Positions 28,990-38,955 are shown, counted from the stretch's first letter. The stretch is 64,000 bases of DNA from Enterobacter sp. RHBSTW-00994 (GCF_013782625.1 NZ_CP056199.1:328588-392587); one strand, 5' to 3'. Made by a program: numbers and translations. Notes: generated by a model from the sequence alone, not told the origin.

Positions 28990-29587
28990 GTCGGTATCCT
29001 CAAAAAAGTGCTTATCACGCTGGAAAGAGCCAGCTAAAAGGCGGCATAGAGCCGAAAAAGGCGGCAAGTATAGCGCAAATCCACACTTTTGTCGGTGATA
29101 TCGTTTTATAAAAAAGTGCAAAAAACAGAGATGGGATGACATTTCCTGTCAGTCAGTTAAGCGATGCTAACACCCTTAAGAAGGTGGAAAGAAATGGCAC
29201 TAAATATATCGAATATTTTATTGCAGCAAATTGCTACACTCTCCCATTTCGGATAAGGTGAAGCAACACGTTGTTATTTATCCATTGCTTCTACTGTCTT
29301 GCCTCAAATGACAGTGGTGAATTACCTCTCTTTTTAGGTGGGTAAATAATGATGATATATCCTGAAGTTTCCTGAAATTGAGCTACGCTTTTTATCTTTT
29401 GGCTATCTGGCCAAAGGGGGAAGTATTACACGCTATACAACGATGGGAATATATTTCTGATTGCCATCAATTAGTTATATTTAAGTGAACATGTTTTCCA
29501 CACGTGATCATATAAGCCGAAACAGCATAATTAAAACGAAGTGGCTTAATAAAAGTATTAAATTTGCGTTAAGGGAAGGCTTTTATC
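28990..29587. other. yjdM-crfC divergent intergenic region
   Basis: These 598 bases of AT-rich DNA must hold the yjdM promoter on one side and the crfC promoter on the other. It contains one small frame with a strong ribosome-binding site (29194-29256, listed separately) and short imperfect hairpins near 29294-29345. Nothing else convincing was seen. Confidence 0.5.
29194..29256 (+). CDS. Possible 20-residue leader peptide
   Basis: The ATG at 29194 stands 6 bases after AAGGTGG and opens MALNISNILLQQIATLSHFG. It is the only frame in this intergenic region with a textbook ribosome-binding site. It lies 330 bases upstream of crfC on the same strand. I do not recognise it; it could be a small hydrophobic protein, a leader or chance. 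Confidence 0.35.
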   Translation: MALNISNILLQQIATLSHFG

Positions 29588-31942
29588 ATGCACACACAGA
29601 CCATTTTTGAATTAAGCCAGGAAGCAGAGCGGTTGCTACAACTCGCCTTGCAGAATCTTGATACGTTGAAATCAATGCCGATTGCGATGCTGGATAGCAC
29701 TACAGCGGCGATAACTGGCGAAAATAACAACGTTTTACCTTTGCATTTCAGTACGCGTGGTGTCGAAGCGCAGCAAGCGATGCTGAATAATGAATTACGG
29801 AAAATTACCCGCCTTGAAATGGTGTTGGCGATTGTCGGGACCATGAAGGCCGGTAAGTCGACCACGATTAATGCCATCGTTGGGACGGAAGTCCTCCCGA
29901 ACCGCAACCGTCCGATGACGGCATTACCCACATTGATTCGCCATACACCGGGCCAGAAAGAGCCGGTACTGCATTTTTTACATGTATCTCCGATAGATAC
30001 ATTGCTTCAGCAATTGCAGCAACGACTGTGCGATTATGATCGGGGAAAACTGGCGCAGCGTCTGGAAATTGATAAAGACATGAATGCGTTGTTGGAGCGT
30101 ATTGAAAAAGGTGAGGCTTTTGAAAAGCATCATCTTGGTGCGCAACCCATATTTCATTGCCTGAAGAGTCTTAACGATTTGGTGCGACTTTCTTTGGCGC
30201 TGGGTGTCGATTTCCCGTTTTCAGAATATGCCGCCATTGAGCATATACCGGTCATTGAGGTGGAGTTTGTGCATCTTGCTGGTCTGGATGCGCATTTGGG
30301 GCAACTGACGTTGCTCGATACCCCAGGGCCAAATGAAGCCGGGCAACCGCATCTGCAAAAAATGCTCAGTGAGCAGCTTGCGCGAGCCTCTGCAGTGCTG
30401 GCCGTAATGGATTACACCCAACTGAAATCCATTTCTGATGAAGAGGTTCGCCAGGCCATTTCTGCGGTCGGGAAATCCGTCCCGTTGTATGCGCTGGTGA
30501 ATAAATTCGATCAGAAAGACCGCAACAGCGATGATGAAGAGCAGGTGCGGGCGATGATTTCTGGCACGCTAATGAAAGGCAATATTTCGCCGGGGCAAAT
30601 TTACCCTGTTTCGTCGATGTGGGCTTATCTGGCAAACCGCGCGCGCTATGAAATGACCGCTAACGGACATCTTCCCGATCATCAGGAGCAGCGCTGGGTT
30701 CAGGATTTCGCCGAGGCCGCACTGGGCCGCCGCTGGCGTACGGCTGATTTGGATGATATCGAACATATTCGTCATGCTGCCGACCTGCTGTGGGAAGACT
30801 CTTTATTTGAGCAGCCGATCCGTAAGTTGATCTATGCCGCGTATGCCAATGCCTCGTTGTTTGCCTTGCGTTCTGCATCGCACAAACTGCTGAACTATGC
30901 GCAAAATGCCAGGGAGTATCTCGATTTTCGCTACCAGGGTCTGACGGTGGCCTTTGACGAACTGCAGCTTAATATTGCCCGTCTGGAAGAGGATATGACG
31001 CTGCTGCAAACGCGTCAGGCAGTGGTGAGCGATGAAGTCGAGCATGAGGTTGAGCAGGCGCTGAGCGCAACGGATAGCTTTATTGCGCAGCAAAAGAGCA
31101 CGCTTCAGCAGGCGATTGCTCATGTGTTCAGCAGCGATAATGTTCTTGATCTGGCAGGTATTGATCCCCTGAATCTGCGCAGCAGTGCACCGGAAGATAT
31201 GAAGCAACTGGTGCTGGAGGATGAAGGCCAGGCGCAAATTGTGCTGAGTAAGATCCGTTCTTCCTGCGAGCTGATCATGCTGGATGTGCAGAATAAAATC
31301 AGCCGTGAACTGGCATTACGCTTTGATCAACTGGAGTCCACGCTGGCGCGATCTCTGAATGAGGCGATGCGCCCCATTGAGACACGCATTAAAGAGCAGC
31401 TCAGTCATGCCGGTTTTCGGGCGCGGATTAGCTTCCCGGCATTTCAGGCTAATCAGCTTAACTTTAATACGCGTGCGCTGTTTAACGATGCGATAGCGCT
31501 GGATAACCGGCCTGCTGGTCAGGCTTCCGGTGCGGGCAGTATGCGGGAGACGGTTTCTCGCTGGCTGAATAATCCGGGTTGGGGCTGGGAAGATTACGTG
31601 GTGACGCGGACCCGATATGTTATCGATATCGCTCAGCTTCATGACAAATTTAAGCAACATATTGATCAGTTTTGTGAACAAATTCGTAAAGCTTTGGCCG
31701 CTCAGGTCGATGTCTCTGTTACGGCAGGTATGGCAACGTTTTTTGCGGAATTTTCGTTGTGCCTGACCGGGTTACAGGAAAGCTTGCGTGATAGCCTCGC
31801 AGTACGCCAGCAAAATGAGCATTCCACTCGGGGGCTCAGCCAGCTGTTGAAGCAAAGTCTTACGACTGCGACGTGGATTCAGGAAGATACCCGACTGTTA
31901 CGCGATGATATTCAAACTCTATTCGCGGCAGAGCAACCATGA
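29588..31942 (+). CDS. crfC: Dynamin-like clamp-binding GTPase CrfC
   Basis: CrfC (YjdA) is a dynamin-related GTPase that binds the replication beta clamp and keeps sister nucleoids together in E. coli. The N-terminal QTIFELSQE-type region carries the clamp-binding motif. The G domain has GTMKAGKST (G1, residues ~84-92), DTPGPNEAG (G3, Asp244) and NKFD (G4, ~305). A long helical stalk follows from ~410 to the end. At 784 residues it is about 40 longer than E. coli CrfC (742), the extra length lying in the N-terminal linker and the stalk. The ribosome-binding site is GGGAAGG. It overlaps yjcZ by 4 bases. Confidence 0.92.
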   Translation: MHTQTIFELSQEAERLLQLALQNLDTLKSMPIAMLDSTTAAITGENNNVLPLHFSTRGVEAQQAMLNNELRKITRLEMVLAIVGTMKAGKSTTINAIVGTEVLPNRNRPMTALPTLIRHTPGQKEPVLHFLHVSPIDTLLQQLQQRLCDYDRGKLAQRLEIDKDMNALLERIEKGEAFEKHHLGAQPIFHCLKSLNDLVRLSLALGVDFPFSEYAAIEHIPVIEVEFVHLAGLDAHLGQLTLLDTPGPNEAGQPHLQKMLSEQLARASAVLAVMDYTQLKSISDEEVRQAISAVGKSVPLYALVNKFDQKDRNSDDEEQVRAMISGTLMKGNISPGQIYPVSSMWAYLANRARYEMTANGHLPDHQEQRWVQDFAEAALGRRWRTADLDDIEHIRHAADLLWEDSLFEQPIRKLIYAAYANASLFALRSASHKLLNYAQNAREYLDFRYQGLTVAFDELQLNIARLEEDMTLLQTRQAVVSDEVEHEVEQALSATDSFIAQQKSTLQQAIAHVFSSDNVLDLAGIDPLNLRSSAPEDMKQLVLEDEGQAQIVLSKIRSSCELIMLDVQNKISRELALRFDQLESTLARSLNEAMRPIETRIKEQLSHAGFRARISFPAFQANQLNFNTRALFNDAIALDNRPAGQASGAGSMRETVSRWLNNPGWGWEDYVVTRTRYVIDIAQLHDKFKQHIDQFCEQIRKALAAQVDVSVTAGMATFFAEFSLCLTGLQESLRDSLAVRQQNEHSTRGLSQLLKQSLTTATWIQEDTRLLRDDIQTLFAAEQP

Positions 31943-32817
31943 CAACACAACTACTGGACGGTCCCGGGCGGACGCTGGAGTGTATTCATCCTAAATTTAT
32001 GGTCGATCTGGTTCAGGGGGTGGACGCTGTGCGTCATACCCCTTTGGGGCCGCAACAGCTGCAGTTTCGTGAGCGTTTAACTCAGGAGATCATGACGCAC
32101 ACTCGGCTGCGGCCCTGGGCGATGGCGGGAATGCTCAACGAAAATGCGGCATTGCGCCTCGGGTTGGCCGAAAAACTGACTGGAATGCTTGATCCCGGGC
32201 ATCTGGCGCTCACCCGGATGACCGAAAAACTGACGGCACTGCGTCAGCAGACAAACCCGCGTACACCGCAATCTCCTGGCCTGATGCAGCAATACGACGA
32301 CCTCTCTTCACATTTTAACCAGCGTGCAGCCTATAAAGAAAAAGCCTTGTCTCAGCGCGGGTTAACGGTGCAGGCAGGCGAGCATAGTGAGCAGATTTTT
32401 ACTCGCTGGCGAGCCGGACACTATGATGGCTGGTCGTTGGCTGGGCGTTGCTATATCGCACTGGAAGAGTTGCGTTGGGGGGCATTTGGTGATGCCTGCC
32501 GCCTTGCGAATGATGATGTGGCTGAAATGCTCAAGGATAACCTTTGTAGCATGGCGTCAAATTACCTTGCTCAGGGGATAAATGCTTCTCCCGCCACACG
32601 CCACTTTTATCATCAGTGGCTGACTACACCTGCTTCCCCTGGATTAATGGATCATAAAGATATGCTGGGCTGGCTGGGGGACTGGTGTCATGCCGATAAG
32701 CATCCGGTGAGCTGGTCGGTGACGCAGAACTGGCAAACAGTGGCATTAGGGATGCCGAGATTGTGTTCAGCGAAACGCCTGGTGGGGGCGATGGTCGAAG
32801 AGATATTTGGTGGATGA
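31939..32817 (+). CDS. yjcZ: YjcZ family protein, partner of crfC
   Basis: The 292-residue protein is the length of E. coli YjcZ and always follows crfC; the start overlaps the crfC stop (ATGA). It is alpha-helical and soluble with no recognised catalytic motif. Overproduction in E. coli has been linked to motility suppression. The coupled arrangement suggests it acts with CrfC. Confidence 0.88.
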   Translation: MTTQLLDGPGRTLECIHPKFMVDLVQGVDAVRHTPLGPQQLQFRERLTQEIMTHTRLRPWAMAGMLNENAALRLGLAEKLTGMLDPGHLALTRMTEKLTALRQQTNPRTPQSPGLMQQYDDLSSHFNQRAAYKEKALSQRGLTVQAGEHSEQIFTRWRAGHYDGWSLAGRCYIALEELRWGAFGDACRLANDDVAEMLKDNLCSMASNYLAQGINASPATRHFYHQWLTTPASPGLMDHKDMLGWLGDWCHADKHPVSWSVTQNWQTVALGMPRLCSAKRLVGAMVEEIFGG

Positions 32818-32824
32818 AGGTTTT

Positions 32825-32862
32825 CCCCTCATCTTCTCTCCATAAAGAAAGAGGATGAGGGG
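32825..32862. terminator. Inverted repeat between yjcZ and kdgT
   Basis: CCCCTCATC (32825-32833) and GATGAGGGG (32854-32862) form a stem with further pairing inside. It lies between two convergent genes and probably acts as a two-way terminator, although no T run follows. Confidence 0.5.
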
Positions 32863-32870
32863 GCAGTGTT

Positions 32871-33863
32871 TTAGTGATGCATTTCTACCGTTTTTTGCTC
32901 GACGCCTTGTTCAGGAACATTGCCGAACCGTTTGGCATACAGTGCCGTAATAATCGGAACCAGGATTGCTGTGACAATTACGCTGGCGGCAACCAGGGCT
33001 GTCGCTGATGCGGCGACCGGTTCGAAGGCGGGGTTAATCTGCGCGATGATCACCGGGTTTGCTACGGCAGCACCTGCGGCTGATGAGGCTGCGACACCAG
33101 CCGTCCCGTTTCCTCCACCAATCACGCGGTCGGCAATAATCAGCGGAATACCCGTGATGATGATAACGGCAACGCCCAGAACAATCCCCAGCAGACCGGT
33201 ATCGAGGATCACATTCAGATTGATGGTGTTACCCAGTGCGAAACCAAAGAATGGAATCAGTACCGGGGTTGCTTTGCTGAAGAAATCACGCAGGTCGTGA
33301 TCCAGATTACCCAGCGCAAAACCGATCAGGAAGGGCAGAACTGCACCGACGAAATGGTGAGGTTCAAACGAGGCCAGACCGGCCGATCCCAGTATCAGCA
33401 TGGTCATCAGCGGGCCTGACTCCAGAGACATCAGAACAAATGCGCCCGACTCCTCTTTCGTTCCGTATTGGTTCATCAGGCTGGCGTACAGACCGCCGTT
33501 AGTCATATCCATAGCAGAGACAATTGCCAGTACGGACAACCCTGCAAAGAAACCGGTTTGCACGCCATTTTCAGGAATAAATACGGCGCAGATCATCGCG
33601 ACAACCCATGCGACTGCAATTTTGGTAATAACTAACGTTCCGGATTTACGCAAAACCGTACCCGTTGCGCGTAAATTAATGGACGCACCAATACAGAAGA
33701 ACCATACCGCCAGAATCGGTACTGTTCCTGTAATCATCCCTTTTGTGAAACCACCAAAATAAGCACCTGTATTCGGCGCAAGAGTATTTAAGATTGCGCC
33801 TAGCACTAGCGGAACCAGCATCATTCCGCCAGGGATGCGTTCTATCGTGGCTTTGATTTTCAT
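32871..33863 (-). CDS. kdgT: 2-keto-3-deoxygluconate permease
   Basis: KdgT imports 2-keto-3-deoxygluconate, an intermediate of pectin/uronate breakdown, with protons. The 330-residue protein has about ten hydrophobic segments. It starts [20 protein letters not shown] and has family stretches [17 protein letters not shown] (~119-135) and [25 protein letters not shown] precedes the ATG. A 19-bp KdgR-type operator lies 210 bases upstream. In E. coli kdgT is elsewhere on the chromosome. Confidence 0.92.
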   Translation of the reverse strand: MKIKATIERIPGGMMLVPLVLGAILNTLAPNTGAYFGGFTKGMITGTVPILAVWFFCIGASINLRATGTVLRKSGTLVITKIAVAWVVAMICAVFIPENGVQTGFFAGLSVLAIVSAMDMTNGGLYASLMNQYGTKEESGAFVLMSLESGPLMTMLILGSAGLASFEPHHFVGAVLPFLIGFALGNLDHDLRDFFSKATPVLIPFFGFALGNTINLNVILDTGLLGIVLGVAVIIITGIPLIIADRVIGGGNGTAGVAASSAAGAAVANPVIIAQINPAFEPVAASATALVAASVIVTAILVPIITALYAKRFGNVPEQGVEQKTVEMHH

Positions 33864-34073
33864 GTTTAACCCTCACATCATATCCCGCGTAACTGGCGGA
33901 GATGTCAAAAAAATAAATCAATTAATTCAATGAATTGATCGACTGTTCCGTCGAGCACTTCGTTATCCATGCAAAAAAATTAAGTAAGTGCATTCAATTA
34001 CCCTTCAATCGAAAGCACCCAAAGTGGTGAATTCAGTTTTATAATGCGATCATTGGAATTGCGATTCAATGAA

Positions 34074-34092
34074 AATAAAACAATGTTTTAGT
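34074..34092 (-). promoter_or_regulatory. KdgR operator upstream of kdgT
   Basis: AATAAAACAATGTTTTAGT matches the KdgR consensus AATRAAAYRNYRTTTYATT at 18 of 19 positions (one mismatch near the right end). KdgR is the IclR-family repressor of uronate and KDG genes. Confidence 0.75.
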
Positions 34093-34300
34093 TATGCGTA
34101 TCACATATTTTATGTAAACATTAGAATTGATATTCGATAATTAAAATTTCTGTGAATTGGTTGTGAATAAATGTGGTTTATTTTTTGTTCTGAAGGAAAT
34201 AATAACGTCCGGGAGGATATTGCTTTTCCCGAAAGGCTGAGGGCTGTAGTAAGCGAAAATTGACAAATACTGAACACAGCTGACGAAGAGGGGGAATATG

Positions 34301-34316
34301 TGTGAAGTTGATCACA
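34301..34316 (+). promoter_or_regulatory. CRP site of proP P1
   Basis: TGTGAAGTTGATCACA is a perfect TGTGA-N6-TCACA site and the same sequence as the CRP site at E. coli proP P1. It lies 196 bases before the ATG, consistent with a long proP leader. Confidence 0.85.
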
Positions 34317-34511
34317 AATATAAACACTGGTAGGGTAAAGAGGTCATTAACTGCCCAGACAGGCGTCAACAGGTTCGGTTGTATCGACGTAAAACGTCAA
34401 TGTAAGTAAACCTGCTACGCTTGAAGAGGAGATGCGCAAGAGGCGCTCACCAGGTCCACAGACCGCAAAATATACTGTGGTGCGGACAGGGCTCAGTCTA
34501 CGAGGATAGCA

Positions 34512-36014
34512 ATGCTTAAAAGGAAAAAGGTAAAACCCATCACGCTTCGCGATGTCACGATTATCGATGACGGAAAGTTACGCAAAGCAATCACCGCCGC
34601 CTCGCTCGGTAATGCGATGGAATGGTTCGATTTTGGTGTCTATGGCTTTGTGGCCTACGCACTCGGTAAAGTGTTCTTCCCTGGTGCAGATCCCAGCGTG
34701 CAGATGATTGCAGCTCTGGGTACGTTCTCCGTTCCCTTCCTGATTCGACCTTTAGGTGGCCTGTTCTTCGGCATGCTGGGCGATAAATACGGTCGCCAAA
34801 AGATACTGGCTATCACCATTGTGATCATGTCAGTCAGTACGTTTTGTATCGGCCTGATACCGTCTTACGCCTCGATTGGCATTTGGGCGCCGATCCTGTT
34901 GTTGCTGTGTAAAATGGCACAGGGATTCTCCGTTGGGGGAGAATATACGGGCGCATCGATCTTTGTTGCGGAATACTCGCCAGACCGTAAACGTGGCTTT
35001 ATGGGAAGCTGGCTGGACTTTGGCTCTATTGCCGGGTTTGTGCTTGGCGCGGGCGTGGTTGTTCTGCTGTCGACTCTCGTCGGAGAGGAGAACTTCCTTG
35101 ACTGGGGCTGGCGTATTCCGTTCTTCCTGGCGCTACCGCTTGGGCTGATTGGCCTTTACCTGCGTCATGCGCTTGAGGAGACGCCTGCGTTCCAGCAGCA
35201 TGTTGATAAGCTGGAACAGGGTGACCGTGAAGGTTTACAGGAAGGTCCAAAAATCTCGTTCAGGGAGATTGCAACCAAGCACTGGCGCAGCCTGCTGGCT
35301 TGTGTTGGTCTTGTGATTTCCACCAACGTTACCTACTACATGCTGTTGACCTACATGCCGAGCTACCTGTCGCATAACCTGCACTACTCGGAAGATCACG
35401 GCGTATTGATTATCATCGCCATCATGATTGGGATGCTGTTTGTGCAGCCGGTGATGGGGCTGTTGAGTGACCGCTTTGGTCGTCGCCCGTTTGTGATTAT
35501 GGGCAGTGTTGCGCTGTTACTGCTGGCAATCCCGGCCTTTATGCTGATTAACAGTAATGTGCTGGGGCTGATTTTTGCCGGCTTGCTGATGCTTGCGGTG
35601 ATCCTTAACTGCTTCACAGGGGTGATGGCTTCGTCGCTACCGGCGATGTTCCCGACGCACATTCGTTATAGTGCCCTGGCGGCAGCCTTTAACATTTCGG
35701 TACTGATTGCCGGTCTGACGCCGACACTTGCCGCCTCGCTGGTGGAGAGTACGCAGAACCTGATGATGCCAGCCTACTATCTGATGGTTATCGCGGTGAT
35801 TGGTTTGATTACCGGTATTACCATGAAGGAAACGGCAAATCTGCCGCTGAAAGGAGCTACGCCTGCGGCATCTGACCTTCAGGAAGCGAAAGAGATCCTG
35901 CGTGAGCATCACGACAATATCGAGCAGAAAATTGAAGATCTTGATGCTGAGATAGAAGCGTTGCAGGAGAAGCGTTCACGTCTGGTGGATCAGCATCCAC
36001 GGATTAACGAGTAA
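34512..36014 (+). CDS. proP: Proline/betaine osmosensing transporter
   Basis: ProP is an H+ symporter of the major facilitator superfamily that takes up proline, glycine betaine and ectoine on osmotic upshift. The 500 residues include twelve hydrophobic spans, the MFS loop GDKYGRQKILAI (~95) and the osmosensing C-terminal antiparallel coiled coil (LREHHDNIEQKIEDLDAEIE, ~456-475). The length equals E. coli ProP. Confidence 0.96.
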   Translation: MLKRKKVKPITLRDVTIIDDGKLRKAITAASLGNAMEWFDFGVYGFVAYALGKVFFPGADPSVQMIAALGTFSVPFLIRPLGGLFFGMLGDKYGRQKILAITIVIMSVSTFCIGLIPSYASIGIWAPILLLLCKMAQGFSVGGEYTGASIFVAEYSPDRKRGFMGSWLDFGSIAGFVLGAGVVVLLSTLVGEENFLDWGWRIPFFLALPLGLIGLYLRHALEETPAFQQHVDKLEQGDREGLQEGPKISFREIATKHWRSLLACVGLVISTNVTYYMLLTYMPSYLSHNLHYSEDHGVLIIIAIMIGMLFVQPVMGLLSDRFGRRPFVIMGSVALLLLAIPAFMLINSNVLGLIFAGLLMLAVILNCFTGVMASSLPAMFPTHIRYSALAAAFNISVLIAGLTPTLAASLVESTQNLMMPAYYLMVIAVIGLITGITMKETANLPLKGATPAASDLQEAKEILREHHDNIEQKIEDLDAEIEALQEKRSRLVDQHPRINE

Positions 36015-36021
36015 GACAAAA

Positions 36022-36044
36022 AACCCGCCGCTGGCGGGTTTTCT
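36022..36044. terminator. Bidirectional terminator proP / NicO gene
   Basis: AACCCGCC-GCT-GGCGGGTT is followed by TTC on the plus strand and preceded by a run of A, which is a T run on the minus strand. It lies between convergent genes, 7 bases after the proP stop. Confidence 0.85.
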
Positions 36045-36048
36045 TTGA

Positions 36049-37002
36049 CTAGCATCCGGCTGCGATATAGTCCCCGTTAGCACTCATGGGGATGACTGTC
36101 AGGAACAGGACGACCGCGAACAGAATCAACATCACGCCACCCACAATTTTGACGGCTGGAACCAGCCAGTTGAGTGCAGAATTGCCACCGAAGCAGGCCA
36201 CCGTTCGTTCACGGGCATACCTTACTGCCAGCGATAATCCCATAATAGACAGCGCCGTTCCCAGCGCCATGGTCATGACGGCCGCAATACCCCAGGTCAC
36301 AATGCCCAGCGCATTTGAGAACATCAGAATCATAATTGCGCCACTGCATGGTCGCGCGCCAATGGCCAGAATCACGCCCAGCCGGGTTTTCCAGTCACCT
36401 TTTGTCAGGTCCGCACCGACGCCGTGATGGCCGCAGCCACAGTGTTCGTCATGCTGATGTACTGGTTTGAGCGAACTGATGGTCATTTTTCGTGGGCGCA
36501 AAGTCTTGAGTGCCTGATAAATGACAAATGCGCCGAACGCGCCAATAAGAACGGCGCTGATTTTCTCCACATACCAGCGACTGGTACTGAGATCCCCTGA
36601 TGCCAGATTAAACCCGATGGCCAGAATAAAGACGAACAGAATGGCGCTGACGCCCTGCATCAGGCTACCGATAAACGGTACGACGCGTGCTGCGAGTTGG
36701 CTTTCTTTATTGGTGCTCAGATACGTGGTGACAATAAACTTGCCATGTCCCGGCCCGATAGCATGGAGTACGCCATAGAAGAATGCGCCAGTCAGTAACC
36801 ATAGCCCTCCGCTGTACTGATGGTTATTGAGCTGCAGTAAATACATCACCAGATAGCGATGTAGAGTGATTTGCGTGGCAAGACACCATTGAATAAAAAC
36901 ATTCCAGTGAGTGTGTAGAGTTAAGCCCGCGAATAAAAGTACCAGCACGATTAACCCGGCAGTGGGGATGCGCCAGTCACGCGTCAGACGTTGTGTGGTC
37001 AT
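36049..37002 (-). CDS. NicO/RcnA-family Ni/Co exporter-like protein
   Basis: The 317-residue inner-membrane protein is of the NicO family, which moves nickel or cobalt ions (mostly efflux). The signature HAIGPGHGKFIVTTY (~77-91) with two His in a span, a cytoplasmic His/Cys-rich loop (HQHDEHCGCGHHG, ~183-195) and RPCSGAIMILMFSNALG (~221-237) are all present. There are about six to seven spans. The Shine-Dalgarno is weak. No RcnR-like regulator adjoins, so the metal is not certain. Confidence 0.85.
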   Translation of the reverse strand: MTTQRLTRDWRIPTAGLIVLVLLFAGLTLHTHWNVFIQWCLATQITLHRYLVMYLLQLNNHQYSGGLWLLTGAFFYGVLHAIGPGHGKFIVTTYLSTNKESQLAARVVPFIGSLMQGVSAILFVFILAIGFNLASGDLSTSRWYVEKISAVLIGAFGAFVIYQALKTLRPRKMTISSLKPVHQHDEHCGCGHHGVGADLTKGDWKTRLGVILAIGARPCSGAIMILMFSNALGIVTWGIAAVMTMALGTALSIMGLSLAVRYARERTVACFGGNSALNWLVPAVKIVGGVMLILFAVVLFLTVIPMSANGDYIAAGC

Positions 37003-37245
37003 GGGAGGGCCTGTGACGAGAAAATTTAGGAAAAGTATAGCGGGAGCGGACGTTTTGCGTCCATTGACGTTGATGTCTATATCGGCATTCGATCATTTTA
37101 GCACTGATGAAATACTACTATAAATAAGGGTAGACAGACGTTATATCTTGTCGGGTATCTATTAATTAATGGTGTATATCAAGGGATAAAGGGAATCCAG
37201 GGCTTTTCTGGTTGGCTGGGCTTATTGTGTTCAGACTCTACACAC

Positions 37246-37282
37246 CGGCGGTATAACAAGGTATAGTGTCCGCCGCTTTTTT
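37246..37282 (+). terminator. Terminator-like hairpin before the transferase gene
   Basis: CGGCGG (37246-37251) and CCGCCG (37270-37275) enclose an inner TATA ... TATA pair, followed by C and six T. No annotated plus-strand gene precedes it within 280 bases, since the neighbour is divergent. It therefore ends either a small RNA or the leader of the gene at 37330 (attenuator). Confidence 0.5.
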
Positions 37283-37329
37283 ATTCAAATAATATTTACT
37301 CATTCATTTTTTCACAGCAAGGCAACGGG

Positions 37330-38844
37330 ATGTTCAATAGTTTATTAAACCGTCTTGGTCATTCATTTCGTATGAAACATAAAAGTACAGACCTTAAAGA
37401 TACACTCATGTGGTTATTCCCTGCTATCGTTGTATCAATAGTCATTCCGATCTGTATTGGCTATAAAGGGTTTGGTAGCTCAATATTAACCTTTGTTACA
37501 CTTTATCTTTCCAGAAAGAACAGGGTGACATTTTATGTATCGTGCCTCGTCTTATTCTTTATTTCACTATATATACCTGTAGGTATTAATTTTGGCAGGA
37601 TAAGTTATGGTTATGTAATATCGGCATTGCAAACAAATACCGGGGAGCTATCTGAATTTTTGCGTGGGACAAGCTTTGCTGCATGGTTTCTGATGTTCCT
37701 GGCCATTGCTTCACTCTACATGTTTGCAAAAAATGGTCAGGATTTTGGTAAAAAATACAGCTGGTTATATCTCATTGCGTTTGTTCTGATAAACCTTAAT
37801 GCCTATCCTAAACGTATGCTTTTTCTCACAACCGAGTACGTAAAGCAGGCAAATGCTGAGCTGAAAAAGCTTGAGAGCTATAGCCAGGTTCCTGATGATT
37901 TCACGGTGGTCGATAATCATCAGAGGTATAAGAATATTATTGTTGTTGTTGGGGAAAGTGTTACCAGGGATTACTTATCGGTATATGGATACCAGCATGA
38001 CACCACACCGTGGCTGAATCATGCTCCGGGGTATTTCTATTCAAACTATGTATCATCAGCCCCAAATACCTTTATGTCGTTACCGCGAACACTGACAGTG
38101 AGTGACGGCATAAAAACCGAAGAGAATAACAATATTGTTGCGCTGGCAAAAAAAGCAGGCTTGTACACTCACTGGATTTCTAATCAGGGGTTTGTCGGCG
38201 AATTTGACACGCCAAGTACGATTATTGCGAAAAATGCACAGCATGAAGTCTTTTTTAAAAAGGGTGATTACAACGCTAACAATACCGATGATATGGATCT
38301 ACTGAAGCAGTTGAGCAGTATCATCAACAATAAAGAGCATGATCGTAATGCTGTTTTTCTGCACATGATAGGCTCTCACCCTGATACCTGTGAAAGATTG
38401 AATGGATTCCCGGTGAATATAAGAATAAGTCATCAGGAAAAATTCAATTGTTACCTCGCGACATTACAGAAACTCGATCTCTTCCTGGAACGTGCTGTCC
38501 AGATACTGAACCAAAGTGGGGAGTCTTACGCGCTGGTGTACTTTTCCGATCATGGTATGACGGTTGATGAAAGCGATCGCCCGGTGCGCCACGGTAATGA
38601 TGCCCGACAGAACTATAATGTCCCCTTCTTCATTTTCACCAGTGACAGCGATAAGCACATCACTTCTGACAAACCCATCAGTGCAAGACAGTTCATCTCT
38701 ATATTTGAGTGGTTGTCCGGTTTTAGCTCCGATAAGGTGACGGCCCATTCCCCGGAACAGACTACCAGTGGAAACATTACTGTTTTTGACGGTGGCAAGC
38801 TCACTGAGTATCAGGGTTTGAAGAACAATCCGATCATCCATTAA
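37330..38844 (+). CDS. Phosphoethanolamine transferase, sulfatase family
   Basis: The 504-residue inner-membrane enzyme has four to five N-terminal spans (about residues 25-175) and a periplasmic alkaline-phosphatase-like domain. Metal and nucleophile residues are visible: VVGESVTRDY (Glu209, Thr212) and YFSDHGMT (Asp407, His408). Such enzymes move phosphoethanolamine from phosphatidylethanolamine to lipid A, core heptose or glycans. It is related to the CptA/EptA group (ALQTNTGELSEFL resembles CptA), but no orthologue can be named. The gene is AT-richer than its neighbours, and E. coli has the unrelated-by-position basSR-eptA here. A terminator-like hairpin in the leader may control it. Confidence 0.82.
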   Translation: MFNSLLNRLGHSFRMKHKSTDLKDTLMWLFPAIVVSIVIPICIGYKGFGSSILTFVTLYLSRKNRVTFYVSCLVLFFISLYIPVGINFGRISYGYVISALQTNTGELSEFLRGTSFAAWFLMFLAIASLYMFAKNGQDFGKKYSWLYLIAFVLINLNAYPKRMLFLTTEYVKQANAELKKLESYSQVPDDFTVVDNHQRYKNIIVVVGESVTRDYLSVYGYQHDTTPWLNHAPGYFYSNYVSSAPNTFMSLPRTLTVSDGIKTEENNNIVALAKKAGLYTHWISNQGFVGEFDTPSTIIAKNAQHEVFFKKGDYNANNTDDMDLLKQLSSIINNKEHDRNAVFLHMIGSHPDTCERLNGFPVNIRISHQEKFNCYLATLQKLDLFLERAVQILNQSGESYALVYFSDHGMTVDESDRPVRHGNDARQNYNVPFFIFTSDSDKHITSDKPISARQFISIFEWLSGFSSDKVTAHSPEQTTSGNITVFDGGKLTEYQGLKNNPIIH

Positions 38845-38955
38845 TCTCGGGCCTGCTGAAGGCGATGAAAATAGAATCGGCTTCAGCAGGTAGTCAGCAC
38901 GATTGACGAGACAAAGGCCAGGCATGACCTTGCCAGGATTGTCATTCGAGAGTGA

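Larger units (their letters stand above)
33864..34511. promoter_or_regulatory. kdgT-proP divergent regulatory region
   Basis: These 648 AT-rich bases carry a KdgR-like operator (34074-34092), a perfect CRP site (34301-34316) and the proP ribosome-binding site GAGGA. No gene-length frame was seen. The size and site order suggest separate promoters for the two genes, with proP P1 controlled by CRP as in E. coli. Confidence 0.7.

Noticed and set aside
37330..38844. eptA (pmrC) orthologue
   Set aside because: The neighbouring basS/basR genes are absent and the protein lacks the EptA-type cysteine pattern and N-terminal sequence; it looks closer to the CptA-like group.
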